From the NCBI GenBank assembly GCA_000018565.1, contig CP000875.1, positions 5,781,199 to 5,845,198 of the forward strand: DNA of 64,000 nucleotides, given 5' to 3'. Both the position numbers and the translations under genes were made by a program. Every line of letters starts with the position of its first letter. Position 1 is the stretch's first letter. The notes beneath the pieces are model-generated. The model worked only from the letters and a program-made list of their open reading frames with translations. It did no database searches and was not told the origin of the DNA. This DNA comes from Herpetosiphon aurantiacus DSM 785 (lineage in GTDB: Bacteria; Chloroflexota; Chloroflexia; Chloroflexales; Herpetosiphonaceae). Positions 24,337 to 32,463 of the stretch are shown in pieces.

Positions 24337-25128
24337 TTAAATTGCGCCTTGAGCCAAGTCGATCATTGCCCGCATATTGGCATAATTGTTGTTGCTGGCA
24401 GCAAATAATGGCTCGTTGGCCGATGCGCCTTGGTAAAAACGCTGCCAATCGAATGGCCCGCCCGAAAATGTTGATAGCTTACCACCAGCCCGCTCTAAAA
24501 TTGGCCATGCTCCGGCAATATCCCACAAGCTGGCGTTGCCCAAAATTGCGGCACACGCGCGGCTACTAGCCACATAGCAAACATTGGCGGCCGTGCTGCC
24601 AAGTGAGCGAGTTTTACCTGGATAGCTAATTTTGTAGCGACGATGGGCATTCGATGGCACAGCCATCCACGATTGGCTATCGAGAAAATCTGGGTTTTCG
24701 GCGTTGATGATTTGGCCGTTGAGGGTTGCATCACCAGTTAATCCCGCCAAATAACATTCATCGAGCACTGGCAAATACACGCAGCCAGCCGCTGGATAGC
24801 CATCGACCAACAAGCCAATCGAAACGCACCACACTGGCAAACGCTTAACAAACGAACCAGTGCCATCAATTGGATCAAGCACCCAAATCCGCCCGCTGTT
24901 GCTGGCTTGGCCGCCGCCCTCTTCGCCCATAATCAGATCATCGGGAAAGGCTTGAGCAATGTGTTGGCGCAGCATCTGTTCAATTGTTTCATCAACCTCG
25001 GTTACCCACGAGTTATCAGCTTTGCGGCGTGGCGCGGCTGCATTGTAATCATGAAAAATATCGAGGGCATAGGCTCCTGCTTGGCGTGCCCAAGTTTCCA
25101 TCAATTGAGCTTCGTTGGGTGATTGCAT
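24337..25128 (-). CDS. Inositol-monophosphatase-family phosphatase, possibly HisN
   Basis: Metal-binding and catalytic motifs of the family are present: GEEGG, the LDPIDGTGSF core and a late WDIAGAWPILERAGG. The protein is 263 residues, a normal length. Family members dephosphorylate inositol phosphates, histidinol phosphate (HisN) or 3'-phosphoadenosine phosphates. Because hisC follows on the same strand after 68 nt, histidinol-phosphatase is the favoured role, inferred from context only. Confidence 0.8.
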   Translation of the reverse strand: MQSPNEAQLMETWARQAGAYALDIFHDYNAAAPRRKADNSWVTEVDETIEQMLRQHIAQAFPDDLIMGEEGGGQASNSGRIWVLDPIDGTGSFVKRLPVWCVSIGLLVDGYPAAGCVYLPVLDECYLAGLTGDATLNGQIINAENPDFLDSQSWMAVPSNAHRRYKISYPGKTRSLGSTAANVCYVASSRACAAILGNASLWDIAGAWPILERAGGKLSTFSGGPFDWQRFYQGASANEPLFAASNNNYANMRAMIDLAQGAI

Positions 25129-25215
25129 TGTTGTATCCTTTATTCGCGACCAACAAAGCTACCGCGATCAGCACAATGCTGGTCACGGTGAGTGGCTTCG
25201 TCGTCACAGATTGAA

Positions 25216-28200
25216 TTATTCGTCGTCTTCGGCTTGAATCTCAGGGCGTAGGATGCGTACAGCATTGACTGCTGGATCAACCCGTAGATCACCTAGCTCT
25301 GGAAATTGTACCAGCAATAGCTCACGGCCATCGCGGATGCGCGTTTTTTGCACCACGCCCTCGCCGTAGGGCACGCAATGCACCCGATCGCCTTGTTTGA
25401 AGCGCGATTCGCTTGGCTCGGCGGCTTGATTGGTGCTTGGCCGCGTGATTGGCTGCGCTACGCGGGCTTCGGCTTCGCGTTGCTCACGTAAACGCCGCGC
25501 TTTTTCAAGCATTGTCTGTGGATCAGCAGTGGCTTCCACGGGCTTGGCTGGTTGCTCATTACGTTGATATGGCCGCACTGGCTCGGCCAAGTTTGGCTGT
25601 ACTGGCCGTTGCTCAGGTTGAAGCGGGCGCTGTGGCGGCTGAATTTCGCGCGGCATCGGTTTGGTCGGCTGATCGTTGCGCTGATACGGTCGCGCTGGTT
25701 GTTGCTCGCGCTGAATCGGACGCTGCTGCGACTGGCTTTCGCGCGGCATCGGTTTGGTCGGCTGATCGTTGCGCTGATACGGTCGGGTCGGTTGTTGCTC
25801 ACGCTGAATCGGACGCTGCTGCGGCTGATTTTCGCGCTGGACAGGCCGCGAGCTTGGACGCTGAGCCGCTGGTTTTTCTGGAGGGTTGCGCTGTTGAAAC
25901 GGTGGTCGTTCGTAGGGCGGCGGCTCGTTGGCCACCGGCATCACCACCGAACCGCGTTCAGGCGGTAAAGGCTGGCTTGGCGCTGGCGTTTTGGGCTGCA
26001 CTAAGGGCTGGGTTGAGCGTTGCGCCTCATTGCGCCCAACGTTAGCCTTGCGCCGTGACGGTCGGGTCAGGTTGGCCTTGGCTTTTTCAGGGCTAGGCGG
26101 CGCTGGCGGGGCTTCGTTGCGCACCGCTGGACGTTGGTTGGTCAGCGGCTTGTTGGCTGGCGGTTGTTGGGCGGCCAAACGCATGGGCTGAGCAGGCAAC
26201 GCTGGTTGGTTTGGCACAGGGTTGGTTTGGCTACGCTTGAGCGCTTCGCCTTGCTTGGGTAGCGAACGCGGCAGCGCAAACACATTGCCACGTCCACGGC
26301 GGCGGGCATTCAAATCGTTGGTGCTAATTACCATCGATTGACGGCTCGCTCGCTCGACCCGTGGCGGTGCAACTTGGGCTGGCTCTGGTGGCATATCGGC
26401 GCGTAACGGCGCAGCGAGTGGTACCAAAATCTTTTCAAGCCAACGCAATTCGGCCTGAGCATAACTAGCATACAACGGGTCTTTGCTCAGAGTGCGGGCC
26501 GCCAAGCCAGCCAAATGTAGCCAAGCCTCAAATTGGCTATACAACTGCTCAACTATGCCGCGCCCGCCTGGTTGAGCTTCGACCAAATACAAATGTTGTT
26601 CGCTGACACACGCCACCATCGCATCAGGCTGGCAGTGCAGCAATAATGGCAACACGCCAAGCAGGATTTCGCCCAAGCCAGCCCCAGCTTCTGGCGCAGC
26701 CAACCACAGCGCTGGGGCATTCCACTGCAGCTGAATCGGCGGCTCAAACGGCACACGCCGAATGCTGCCATCATCAGCCAGGCTGCGCCGTGCCACAATT
26801 TCTTCGGTTGCCACCACACGGCCAATCATCAACTCGATCTCGGCGCGTGCTCCATCAAGCGGGCGTTGGCCAAATTGCTCGCGCACCGCAACACTACAGC
26901 GATGTTCAGCCAAGGTTGGCGCAACATCCTGCAAACGCAAACCCAATGAACCATCATCATTCCAGCCAATTACTCGCCCGCCGAGCACGCTAGCGCCGCT
27001 AAATAAACGCCGCTCAACCGTCACCGAATCAAGTTCGGCCAAGAAGGTGCCTTCGTGATCGACGATCTGTACTGGTATATCACTAATTGTGGTTGGATGC
27101 AGCGTGGCATAAATATCGCTGCGCTGCTGCAAATTGGCGACTGGTTGCCAAGTTGGGCTATCGGGCAACTGGGCTAGCTGATTGCGCTGGGTCAAACGCT
27201 CAACCAGATCGCTCACTTCCCACGCGCTAATTTCGCTTTGTTGCAAGGGCCGTTCTTCGGCGGCGCAGCGCAAATGCCCACTGCTGATGTAGTTGTTTTG
27301 GGTGGCTACGGGCAAGGCTGGCGGCACAGTTGGGGTGAGCAAGGCTGGTTGAGCCAAGGCGGTTTGGGCAGCAATCGATTGATCGGTCACCAACACCACG
27401 GCGCGATGGCCGCTGGCGAGTAAACTTGGCAGGCTGGTAGCATTCACGCCACCCAACATCACCAACACATGGGCCGGAGCCGCTGCCCGTGGCACTAAAC
27501 TCAGGCCTTGAGCCGCGCCACGTTGGGCCAACATTGCTCGCTCTAGCCTATCGGGCGCATCAAGCTGCACGCTTAAACCTGCTTGGCGCAAGGCCAAGGC
27601 CAATTTCAAAGCTGCATCAACTGGCTGCGTGCCACCATTCCACAAAGCCCAAGTCAAGGGAATGCGGGCGGTATTGGCATAAACCAGCGGCGGCAGGTGG
27701 TCAAACACTCGCGCCAGCAATTCATCAATCTCGGCAACGGGCGCTAAACTGGCATAGAGCGTCAATGGTCGGGCACGCGGGCGCAAGCGTTCGATCCGCC
27801 GCATCAACCAACGGCAATGGCCAAAAATCGTACTACTGGCTTGATCGAAAGCTGGCAACACCACCCCATTCAGATGCGGCCAGATATTCGACCATCCACG
27901 ATGGTGCGAGCGCAGCATGCGTTGATGCAAAATTGTAGGAGTAGTCAAAATCAAACGCGGTGGACTGTGAGGTGGGCGCGTACTTTGCTCAACGACCAAA
28001 TGGGGAAAGCCGCCACCAAGCAGCGCATCAATATTATTCGCTGTTTGCGCCAAATCGTGCAAGCTAGCAGCATCGGGAGCCAACAGCAACAAACTACCTT
28101 GATTGGTGCTCACATGCTCGGCAGCCAACAGCAACAAACATGCTGGGCCAAGTGGGGCTGGCGCAACCAAGGCCAAGCCCAAGCCACGCCGCACGGTCGC

Positions 28201-28413
28201 CAACGCTTCAGCTTGCCAAGGCCAACCAGTTTCGCCGAGCAAGGCCCGCCAAGCTACCGCTAACTCCGGAGCCAAGGGCAGCGGTTGGGTGCTAGCATCG
28301 GGTAAGGCTAATTCACCACTCCTCAACAAAGGCGAGCGGCTGCTTTGGGCGAAACGTTGGGCAATTTGCTGCAACACGTCGCCAATTGGGGTTGAGGCAG
28401 ACGATATACTCAT
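25216..28413 (-). CDS. Degenerate MrfA/DUF1998-like helicase (pseudohelicase) with repetitive linker and C-terminal tudor-like domain
   Basis: Residues 64-210 keep the outline of MrfA/YprA-type DEAD helicases: WQAEAL, then ILTTPTILHQRML and HLNGVVLP..FGHCRWLMRRIERL, which line up with the NPDMLH and DExH/FGSHVANVLRRLRR regions. But Walker A has become APAPLGPAC (84-92) and the DExH box VLPAFDQ, so ATP hydrolysis is unlikely. The middle (about 440-680) resembles the DUF1998 half, without its cysteines. A long Pro/Gln/Arg linker (about 700-960) contains repeats with RPYQRNDQPTKPMPRE, and the end (FKQGDRVHCVPYGEGVVQ) resembles the UvrD/PcrA C-terminal tudor fold. The role is unknown, perhaps a DNA-repair scaffold. 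Confidence 0.6.
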   Translation of the reverse strand: MSISSASTPIGDVLQQIAQRFAQSSRSPLLRSGELALPDASTQPLPLAPELAVAWRALLGETGWPWQAEALATVRRGLGLALVAPAPLGPACLLLLAAEHVSTNQGSLLLLAPDAASLHDLAQTANNIDALLGGGFPHLVVEQSTRPPHSPPRLILTTPTILHQRMLRSHHRGWSNIWPHLNGVVLPAFDQASSTIFGHCRWLMRRIERLRPRARPLTLYASLAPVAEIDELLARVFDHLPPLVYANTARIPLTWALWNGGTQPVDAALKLALALRQAGLSVQLDAPDRLERAMLAQRGAAQGLSLVPRAAAPAHVLVMLGGVNATSLPSLLASGHRAVVLVTDQSIAAQTALAQPALLTPTVPPALPVATQNNYISSGHLRCAAEERPLQQSEISAWEVSDLVERLTQRNQLAQLPDSPTWQPVANLQQRSDIYATLHPTTISDIPVQIVDHEGTFLAELDSVTVERRLFSGASVLGGRVIGWNDDGSLGLRLQDVAPTLAEHRCSVAVREQFGQRPLDGARAEIELMIGRVVATEEIVARRSLADDGSIRRVPFEPPIQLQWNAPALWLAAPEAGAGLGEILLGVLPLLLHCQPDAMVACVSEQHLYLVEAQPGGRGIVEQLYSQFEAWLHLAGLAARTLSKDPLYASYAQAELRWLEKILVPLAAPLRADMPPEPAQVAPPRVERASRQSMVISTNDLNARRRGRGNVFALPRSLPKQGEALKRSQTNPVPNQPALPAQPMRLAAQQPPANKPLTNQRPAVRNEAPPAPPSPEKAKANLTRPSRRKANVGRNEAQRSTQPLVQPKTPAPSQPLPPERGSVVMPVANEPPPYERPPFQQRNPPEKPAAQRPSSRPVQRENQPQQRPIQREQQPTRPYQRNDQPTKPMPRESQSQQRPIQREQQPARPYQRNDQPTKPMPREIQPPQRPLQPEQRPVQPNLAEPVRPYQRNEQPAKPVEATADPQTMLEKARRLREQREAEARVAQPITRPSTNQAAEPSESRFKQGDRVHCVPYGEGVVQKTRIRDGRELLLVQFPELGDLRVDPAVNAVRILRPEIQAEDDE
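25560..25850 (-). repeat. Tandem coding repeats in the linker of the pseudohelicase
   Basis: Units that translate to QRPIQREQQP / RPYQRNDQPTKPMPRE recur three to four times with small changes. The second and third copies are nearly identical in DNA, so the stretch probably expands and contracts by slippage or recombination. Confidence 0.6.
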
Positions 28414-28743
28414 AGCACCATTTTAACATGATCCTGAACAATTGAGCGAGGGGTATTTAGGCTGATTTTAGAATGGATGGGTTCTGCATTCACTCGACAA
28501 ATCATCATGGTTCGCCACCCTTCCGTCCCTCCGCCGGAGGGAAACGCAGGGTGTTTTCATCCCCCTGCACCCCCTAAAGTTCAATTTGTGGTAAATAATG
28601 ATTGAGTGGGATCTGAAGTCGATTTGGATGCCTTCACCCCCTAGCCCCCGCTCCCGCCCGCGAGGCGAGGGGGAACCCTCAATCATGATCGTTGGCTCTC
28701 CCCTCGCCCGCCGCAGTGGGAGAGGGGTTGGGGTGAGGGCATA
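28414..28743. other. Gene-free intergenic region with palindromic element
   Basis: About 330 bp with no credible gene. The right half is palindromic element copy B (28632-28739). The left half includes a further short G/C-rich inverted segment near 28520-28545 (CCCTCCGCCGGAGGG), and nothing else is recognised. Confidence 0.6.
28632..28739 (-). repeat. G-rich palindromic intergenic element, copy B (reverse orientation)
   Basis: This matches copies A and C when read on the minus strand: terminal CCCTCACCCC, arms CCCCTCTCCC...GGCGAGGGG and CCCCTCGCC...GGGAGCGGGG, and a variable AT-richer spacer of about 30 bp. It abuts the stop of the gene at 28744. Confidence 0.8.
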
Positions 28744-29205
28744 TCATCCCAAGCGTTTGCAAGTCTGAATTAATTCATCAATACTCGCAACTTGGGGAAT
28801 TTGGTAACGAGCGCAGATAATATCGACGTTACCTTTGCGCCAAAAGCCTTCAGGACAGCAAACCACAACTTTTCCGCTCCTCGCGAATAAGCCCAGTTCG
28901 AGCAGGCTGATTGGAGCTTGAGTTTGCGGCGCAAAATAAATCACAATCAAATCGGCCAAGGCTAGGCCGTCAAGCTCCCATTCAACTTGGCCGCGAAACA
29001 GCGGATTCTCAATCGTCTGCTCCCACGAGCTATCCCAAGCATCACGGCGTGGGTTGAGCAGCAACAACTCGTCGTTGGTCAATTGACGTTCGATTTCAGC
29101 TTGCCAATCGATTGCACTGCCCATATCGATCGAGCCGGCCAAAAAAATCGTGGGCATGGTTTTGGTGGCGGGCAAAGCAGTTGGTGGTTTGAGCACAACA
29201 GCCAT
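28744..29205 (-). CDS. Nucleoside 2-deoxyribosyltransferase-fold protein
   Basis: The 153-residue protein shows IFLAGSIDMG at the start, NPRRDAWDSSW in the middle and a late LELGLFARSGKVVVCCPEGFWRKGNV. This pattern fits the Nuc_deoxyrib_tr2 (Rossmann-like) family, which acts on N-glycosidic bonds of nucleosides or sits in nucleotide-signalling and defence proteins. The start is supported by AAAGGAG. The stop of the Dam-type methylase gene is one base upstream, so the two are translationally coupled and probably act together. Confidence 0.7.
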   Translation of the reverse strand: MAVVLKPPTALPATKTMPTIFLAGSIDMGSAIDWQAEIERQLTNDELLLLNPRRDAWDSSWEQTIENPLFRGQVEWELDGLALADLIVIYFAPQTQAPISLLELGLFARSGKVVVCCPEGFWRKGNVDIICARYQIPQVASIDELIQTCKRLG

Positions 29206-29206
29206 C

Positions 29207-30001
29207 TCAAGCTCCTTTGAAGGCCAGCATTTCGAGCGCTGGTTGACGGTCGCCGTTGCAGGCGATACGCCGTGGTGCAGGCAAGATCTCGATTGAAAAG
29301 CCCAAATTGCGATACAAATCTAAAATACGTTGGGTTGCTTGATTCGATGCCAGCACCGGGCCAGGGTGTTGCGCTAGCCATTCAGCCAATTGCACCTGTT
29401 CGCTCCAATTAAATCCTTGCTGGCTATAGGCGCGAAATGGCACATCGTAGGGTGGGTCGGCATAAATTAAGGCTTGAGCCGGGATTTGCATTTCAATAAA
29501 ATGGCCCCGCTGAAACCGCCATTGGCGCAAGGTTTCGGCATAATGGCTAAAATCATAACAATAACGAATGCGTTTGTAGCGCCCAAATGGCACATTAAAC
29601 AAGCCACGCTGATTAAAACGACACAGCCCATTATAGCCCGTGCGATTGAGATAATAAAACAACCCAGCAGCCTCAGCAGTTTGCTCAGCCCCAGCACGAA
29701 TTAATTGATTGAATTGGTCACGATAACGATAATAATAAGTTTGGTCGTTATGTAATTCAAAATCGATCACCAAGCCATGCTGCAACCAGTGATAAAAATT
29801 AATCACATGTGGATTAATATCATTCAAAAGTGCCTGTTGTGGTTGCAAACCCAACGCAATCGCCAAACCACCAACAAATGGCTCAACCAAGGTATAATCT
29901 TGATAGTTCTGCCAAAAATCGCTCAGGCGGGGAATTAGCCAGCGTTTACCACCAGCCCATTTGAGCGGTGGATTGAGCAGTGGTAGAGCTTGGGTCAGCA
30001 T
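29207..30001 (-). CDS. Dam-family (D12 class) DNA adenine N6-methyltransferase
   Basis: I chose the ATG at 30001 because AGGAAG lies just upstream; an upstream in-frame start adds ten residues. The protein (264 residues) has PPLKWAGGKRWLIP at the N-terminus, the SAM-binding VEPFVGGLAIALGL, and catalytic DPPY (YADPPYDVPF). This is the Dam/M.DpnII-A layout, with GATC a typical target. No restriction endonuclease is adjacent. The gene ends one base before a deoxyribosyltransferase-fold gene. It could be an orphan housekeeping methylase or part of a small defence or modification pair. Confidence 0.85.
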   Translation of the reverse strand: MLTQALPLLNPPLKWAGGKRWLIPRLSDFWQNYQDYTLVEPFVGGLAIALGLQPQQALLNDINPHVINFYHWLQHGLVIDFELHNDQTYYYRYRDQFNQLIRAGAEQTAEAAGLFYYLNRTGYNGLCRFNQRGLFNVPFGRYKRIRYCYDFSHYAETLRQWRFQRGHFIEMQIPAQALIYADPPYDVPFRAYSQQGFNWSEQVQLAEWLAQHPGPVLASNQATQRILDLYRNLGFSIEILPAPRRIACNGDRQPALEMLAFKGA

Positions 30002-30055
30002 AGGCTTCCTGTTGGTCGATAATTTGCCCAACTATACCATACTGACACAGACATG

Positions 30056-30604
30056 CTATTCCTGCGCGAGTGCTTCGAGTCGAAAATCGCGAAATTCGGC
30101 AGTAAAACCACTTTGGATTGGCGCGGCAGCCATCGGGCCAACTTGCACCGGCAAAGCAGGCGGAAAGTAGCCTAAACGCACCATCGTTGGGGTGGCATCA
30201 GCCTCAGTCGCATAGAGCACTTGGAGCGTATCGCCGTTGCGTGTGACTGTTAGCCAAAGTTCTTCCGGCGCTTCAGCCAACTTTACCACCGACCAATCCG
30301 AGTGTTCCAGCGTCAATACGGCACTCACATGGTAAATGCCATCGACGTATTCGATGCCACATTTGAGCCAATTATATTCATCGAGCCGCACCATCAGCCC
30401 AGCTTGATCATATTGATTCTGATAGTTGGCCTTAACTCGCACGCTACAGTTAAAGTTATTCTCGGCAACTTGATAGTAAAAATGGCCTGAATCAAAAATA
30501 AAACCATAGTGGGTTGTGCGCCAAAAATCGCTTTTCGTTTCAGCCGTAATACTCAGGACATCATCGCTGAATGACCATTGTTGCGGTTCGTTTAACCATT
30601 GCAT
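30056..30604 (-). CDS. DUF1349-family concanavalin-like protein
   Basis: I chose the ATG at 30604 because AAGGAG lies upstream; a longer frame adds 13 residues. The 182-residue protein has the DUF1349 pattern: WRTTHYGFIFDSGHFYY, the DQAGLMVRLDEYNWLKCGIE core and SVVTxx-like strands ending in FTAEFRDFRLE. The family has a jelly-roll lectin-like fold and unknown biochemical role, related to yeast Ree1. It is not closely coupled to its neighbours (54 nt before the methylase start). Confidence 0.8.
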   Translation of the reverse strand: MQWLNEPQQWSFSDDVLSITAETKSDFWRTTHYGFIFDSGHFYYQVAENNFNCSVRVKANYQNQYDQAGLMVRLDEYNWLKCGIEYVDGIYHVSAVLTLEHSDWSVVKLAEAPEELWLTVTRNGDTLQVLYATEADATPTMVRLGYFPPALPVQVGPMAAAPIQSGFTAEFRDFRLEALAQE

Positions 30605-30660
30605 CGGGTTTGCTCCTTCGAAAAATAAGCTGGATCTGAGCAAGTACCGCTATTATAGCG

Positions 30661-31551
30661 CTAGATTAATAGATCCAGAATCAAGGGCGTGATCTGGCTA
30701 ATATCTTCGACTTTGGCTGCGGCTTGGGCCTTGGCTCCAACTACCAACAGCGGCACAGGATTGCGGCTATGGCTGGTGTGCTCGATCATCTCAAGGTTGC
30801 CATGATCGCTAACCAGAATCAAACTATCGCTGGGTTGCATTTGGCTGATGATCGCCCCAAGCATGGTATCGATCAATTCAAGCGTATGTTCGGGCGTTTC
30901 AACAATGCGCCGATGGCCAACGAAATCGGGCAAATAGCACTCGTAATGCACCAGATCGGCCAAACGCAGCGCTTGCCCAAGTCGCAAGCCTGCTTCGTGG
31001 GCAGTAATCGTGGGCAAGCCCGCCAATGCGCCCCATTGTTGCAAATAATAGCCCGTAATGTCCCAAGTCACTGCTTGACCAGCCAGCCATTCGGGTGTAG
31101 CAGGCAAGTTCAAATCGACGACTTGAGCGGCGAGGGCGGCGGCAGTTGCCCGTTGCTCACGCTTGGCGACTAGCTCCCAATAGCGATCACGATGGACGGT
31201 GGCGATCAGACTGGTTCGGCCAAGTTGCTGAACTTTGGCAAACAAGCTTTGTTCGGCGATCATCGGGCGTTGCGAGGGCGCAGGATAGGCTGGATAATGC
31301 CGTCCCAACAAGGCCGAAGCATTCACGCCTGTCCATAAACTGGTATGGCCCGTGCCACTTTGCGGCAAGCCCTCCACCCCCAAAGTGGCATCAATCGCCC
31401 GAAAATAGAGATTAGGCTGCTCAATCTGCAAATTACTGTGTGGTAAATCGCCCAGCAAGTTGGTGAGTGTTGGCAGATGGGCGGTCGTCCAGGGCGCGGC
31501 GGCGTGCGGCAACAAACCAACCCCATCAATAAAACAGACAATCACGCTCAT
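30661..31551 (-). CDS. Alkaline-phosphatase-superfamily metalloenzyme (phosphomutase-like)
   Basis: The 296-residue protein begins VIVCFIDGVG (metal-binding Asp), has the nucleophile-type motif LPQSGTGHTSLWTG, and a late SDHGNLEMIEHTSHSRNPVP, the metal-binding end of the phosphopentomutase/iPGM family. It is much shorter than true iPGM (about 510) and lacks that enzyme's inserted domain, so it is probably a phosphatase or small phosphomutase of unknown substrate. Its start overlaps the PHP gene stop by 4 nt (ATGA). Confidence 0.75.
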   Translation of the reverse strand: MSVIVCFIDGVGLLPHAAAPWTTAHLPTLTNLLGDLPHSNLQIEQPNLYFRAIDATLGVEGLPQSGTGHTSLWTGVNASALLGRHYPAYPAPSQRPMIAEQSLFAKVQQLGRTSLIATVHRDRYWELVAKREQRATAAALAAQVVDLNLPATPEWLAGQAVTWDITGYYLQQWGALAGLPTITAHEAGLRLGQALRLADLVHYECYLPDFVGHRRIVETPEHTLELIDTMLGAIISQMQPSDSLILVSDHGNLEMIEHTSHSRNPVPLLVVGAKAQAAAKVEDISQITPLILDLLI

Positions 31552-32387
31552 AACACATCAATTCCAAAACGAGCCAAAAGATCGCGACAACGTGCGGCTG
31601 GCTGTGGGCTGAAAGGATCACGCGGGCCATGCGAATCGCCGCCAGCGCTGATCAAAAAGCCATGCAGCGCCGCCTGCTGCACGAAAAATGCCACTTGCTC
31701 AGAGCTGTGCATCGGATAATAAACCTCGATGCCATCAAGCCCAATCGCCGCCAATGCCACAAAATCAGCGGCAGTCGCTGGAATGGCATAAACACTTTTT
31801 TCACGACCAGGATGGGCTAAAATTGCCACTCCGCCAGCAGCATGAGCGACTTGCACAATCTCGTCCACGCTCAAGGGATTATAGGCCTCAGGCTGGTTGG
31901 TTAGTAAATAAGCCATGCCCGCCGATTCAGGATCAACGCCGGTTTGGCTGGGCCAGATGCCATCGCGCACCAAGCCATGAGCCACATCGGCCAAATTGGC
32001 AGGCCGATCAACGGCAATCTGGGCTAGGCTTGGGAGATCGTGGCCTGCACTGCGCGTTTGCTCCAGCAGGCGTTGAGCATCGGCATGGTTGCGCCGAACC
32101 ACGGCCTCGCACAAACCCAAAATGCCAGGATCGTTAGGGTTTGCGCCGTAGACCAAGGTATGCCAAAGCTTGCCATTGAAGGCGCTATCAAATTCAACTC
32201 CGCCGATAAAATCCAAGCCTGCTGCTTGGGCAGCCTCAGCAAAGGCCGTCACTTGGCTGGTCGTGTTGTGGTCGGCGATGCCAATAACCTGAATGCCAGC
32301 CGCTTGAGCCGCTGCCATTAATTCGGTGGGTGTCCAATGCGAATGATGGGGTGTCGCAATTGTGTGACAATGTAAATCGAGCAACAT
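31548..32387 (-). CDS. PHP-domain phosphoesterase (RNase AM/TrpH-like)
   Basis: The 279-residue protein has the four PHP motifs: LDLHCHT, IADHNTT, ILAHPGREK and a final SAGGDSHG, all metal ligands. This matches the COG0613 group, which includes E. coli RNase AM (YciV/TrpH), a 5'-3' exonuclease and nucleotide phosphoesterase. GGGAGG lies just upstream of the start. It is translationally coupled to the metalloenzyme downstream, so the two may act in one nucleotide-turnover step. Confidence 0.85.
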   Translation of the reverse strand: MLLDLHCHTIATPHHSHWTPTELMAAAQAAGIQVIGIADHNTTSQVTAFAEAAQAAGLDFIGGVEFDSAFNGKLWHTLVYGANPNDPGILGLCEAVVRRNHADAQRLLEQTRSAGHDLPSLAQIAVDRPANLADVAHGLVRDGIWPSQTGVDPESAGMAYLLTNQPEAYNPLSVDEIVQVAHAAGGVAILAHPGREKSVYAIPATAADFVALAAIGLDGIEVYYPMHSSEQVAFFVQQAALHGFLISAGGDSHGPRDPFSPQPAARCRDLLARFGIDVL

Positions 32388-32406
32388 TTAAGCCTCCCAA
32401 CACAAA

Positions 32407-32432
32407 GGGCCAAGAGCACTAGCTCTTAGCCC
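32407..32432 (-). terminator. Hairpin after the DUF4349 gene, weak terminator
   Basis: On the minus strand GGGCTAAGAGC / GCTCTTGGCCC form an 11-pair stem with one G-T pair and a TAGT loop, followed by TTTG. It lies between the DUF4349 stop and the PHP start. Confidence 0.5.
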
Positions 32433-32463
32433 TGCGATGGCGTTGCCAAAATGGTACCACAAT

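Noticed and set aside
25449-26045. Long plus-strand open frames opposite the pseudohelicase linker
   Set aside because: They are antisense shadows of the repetitive, G/C-rich linker codons. The minus frame carries recognisable domains and the plus frames do not.
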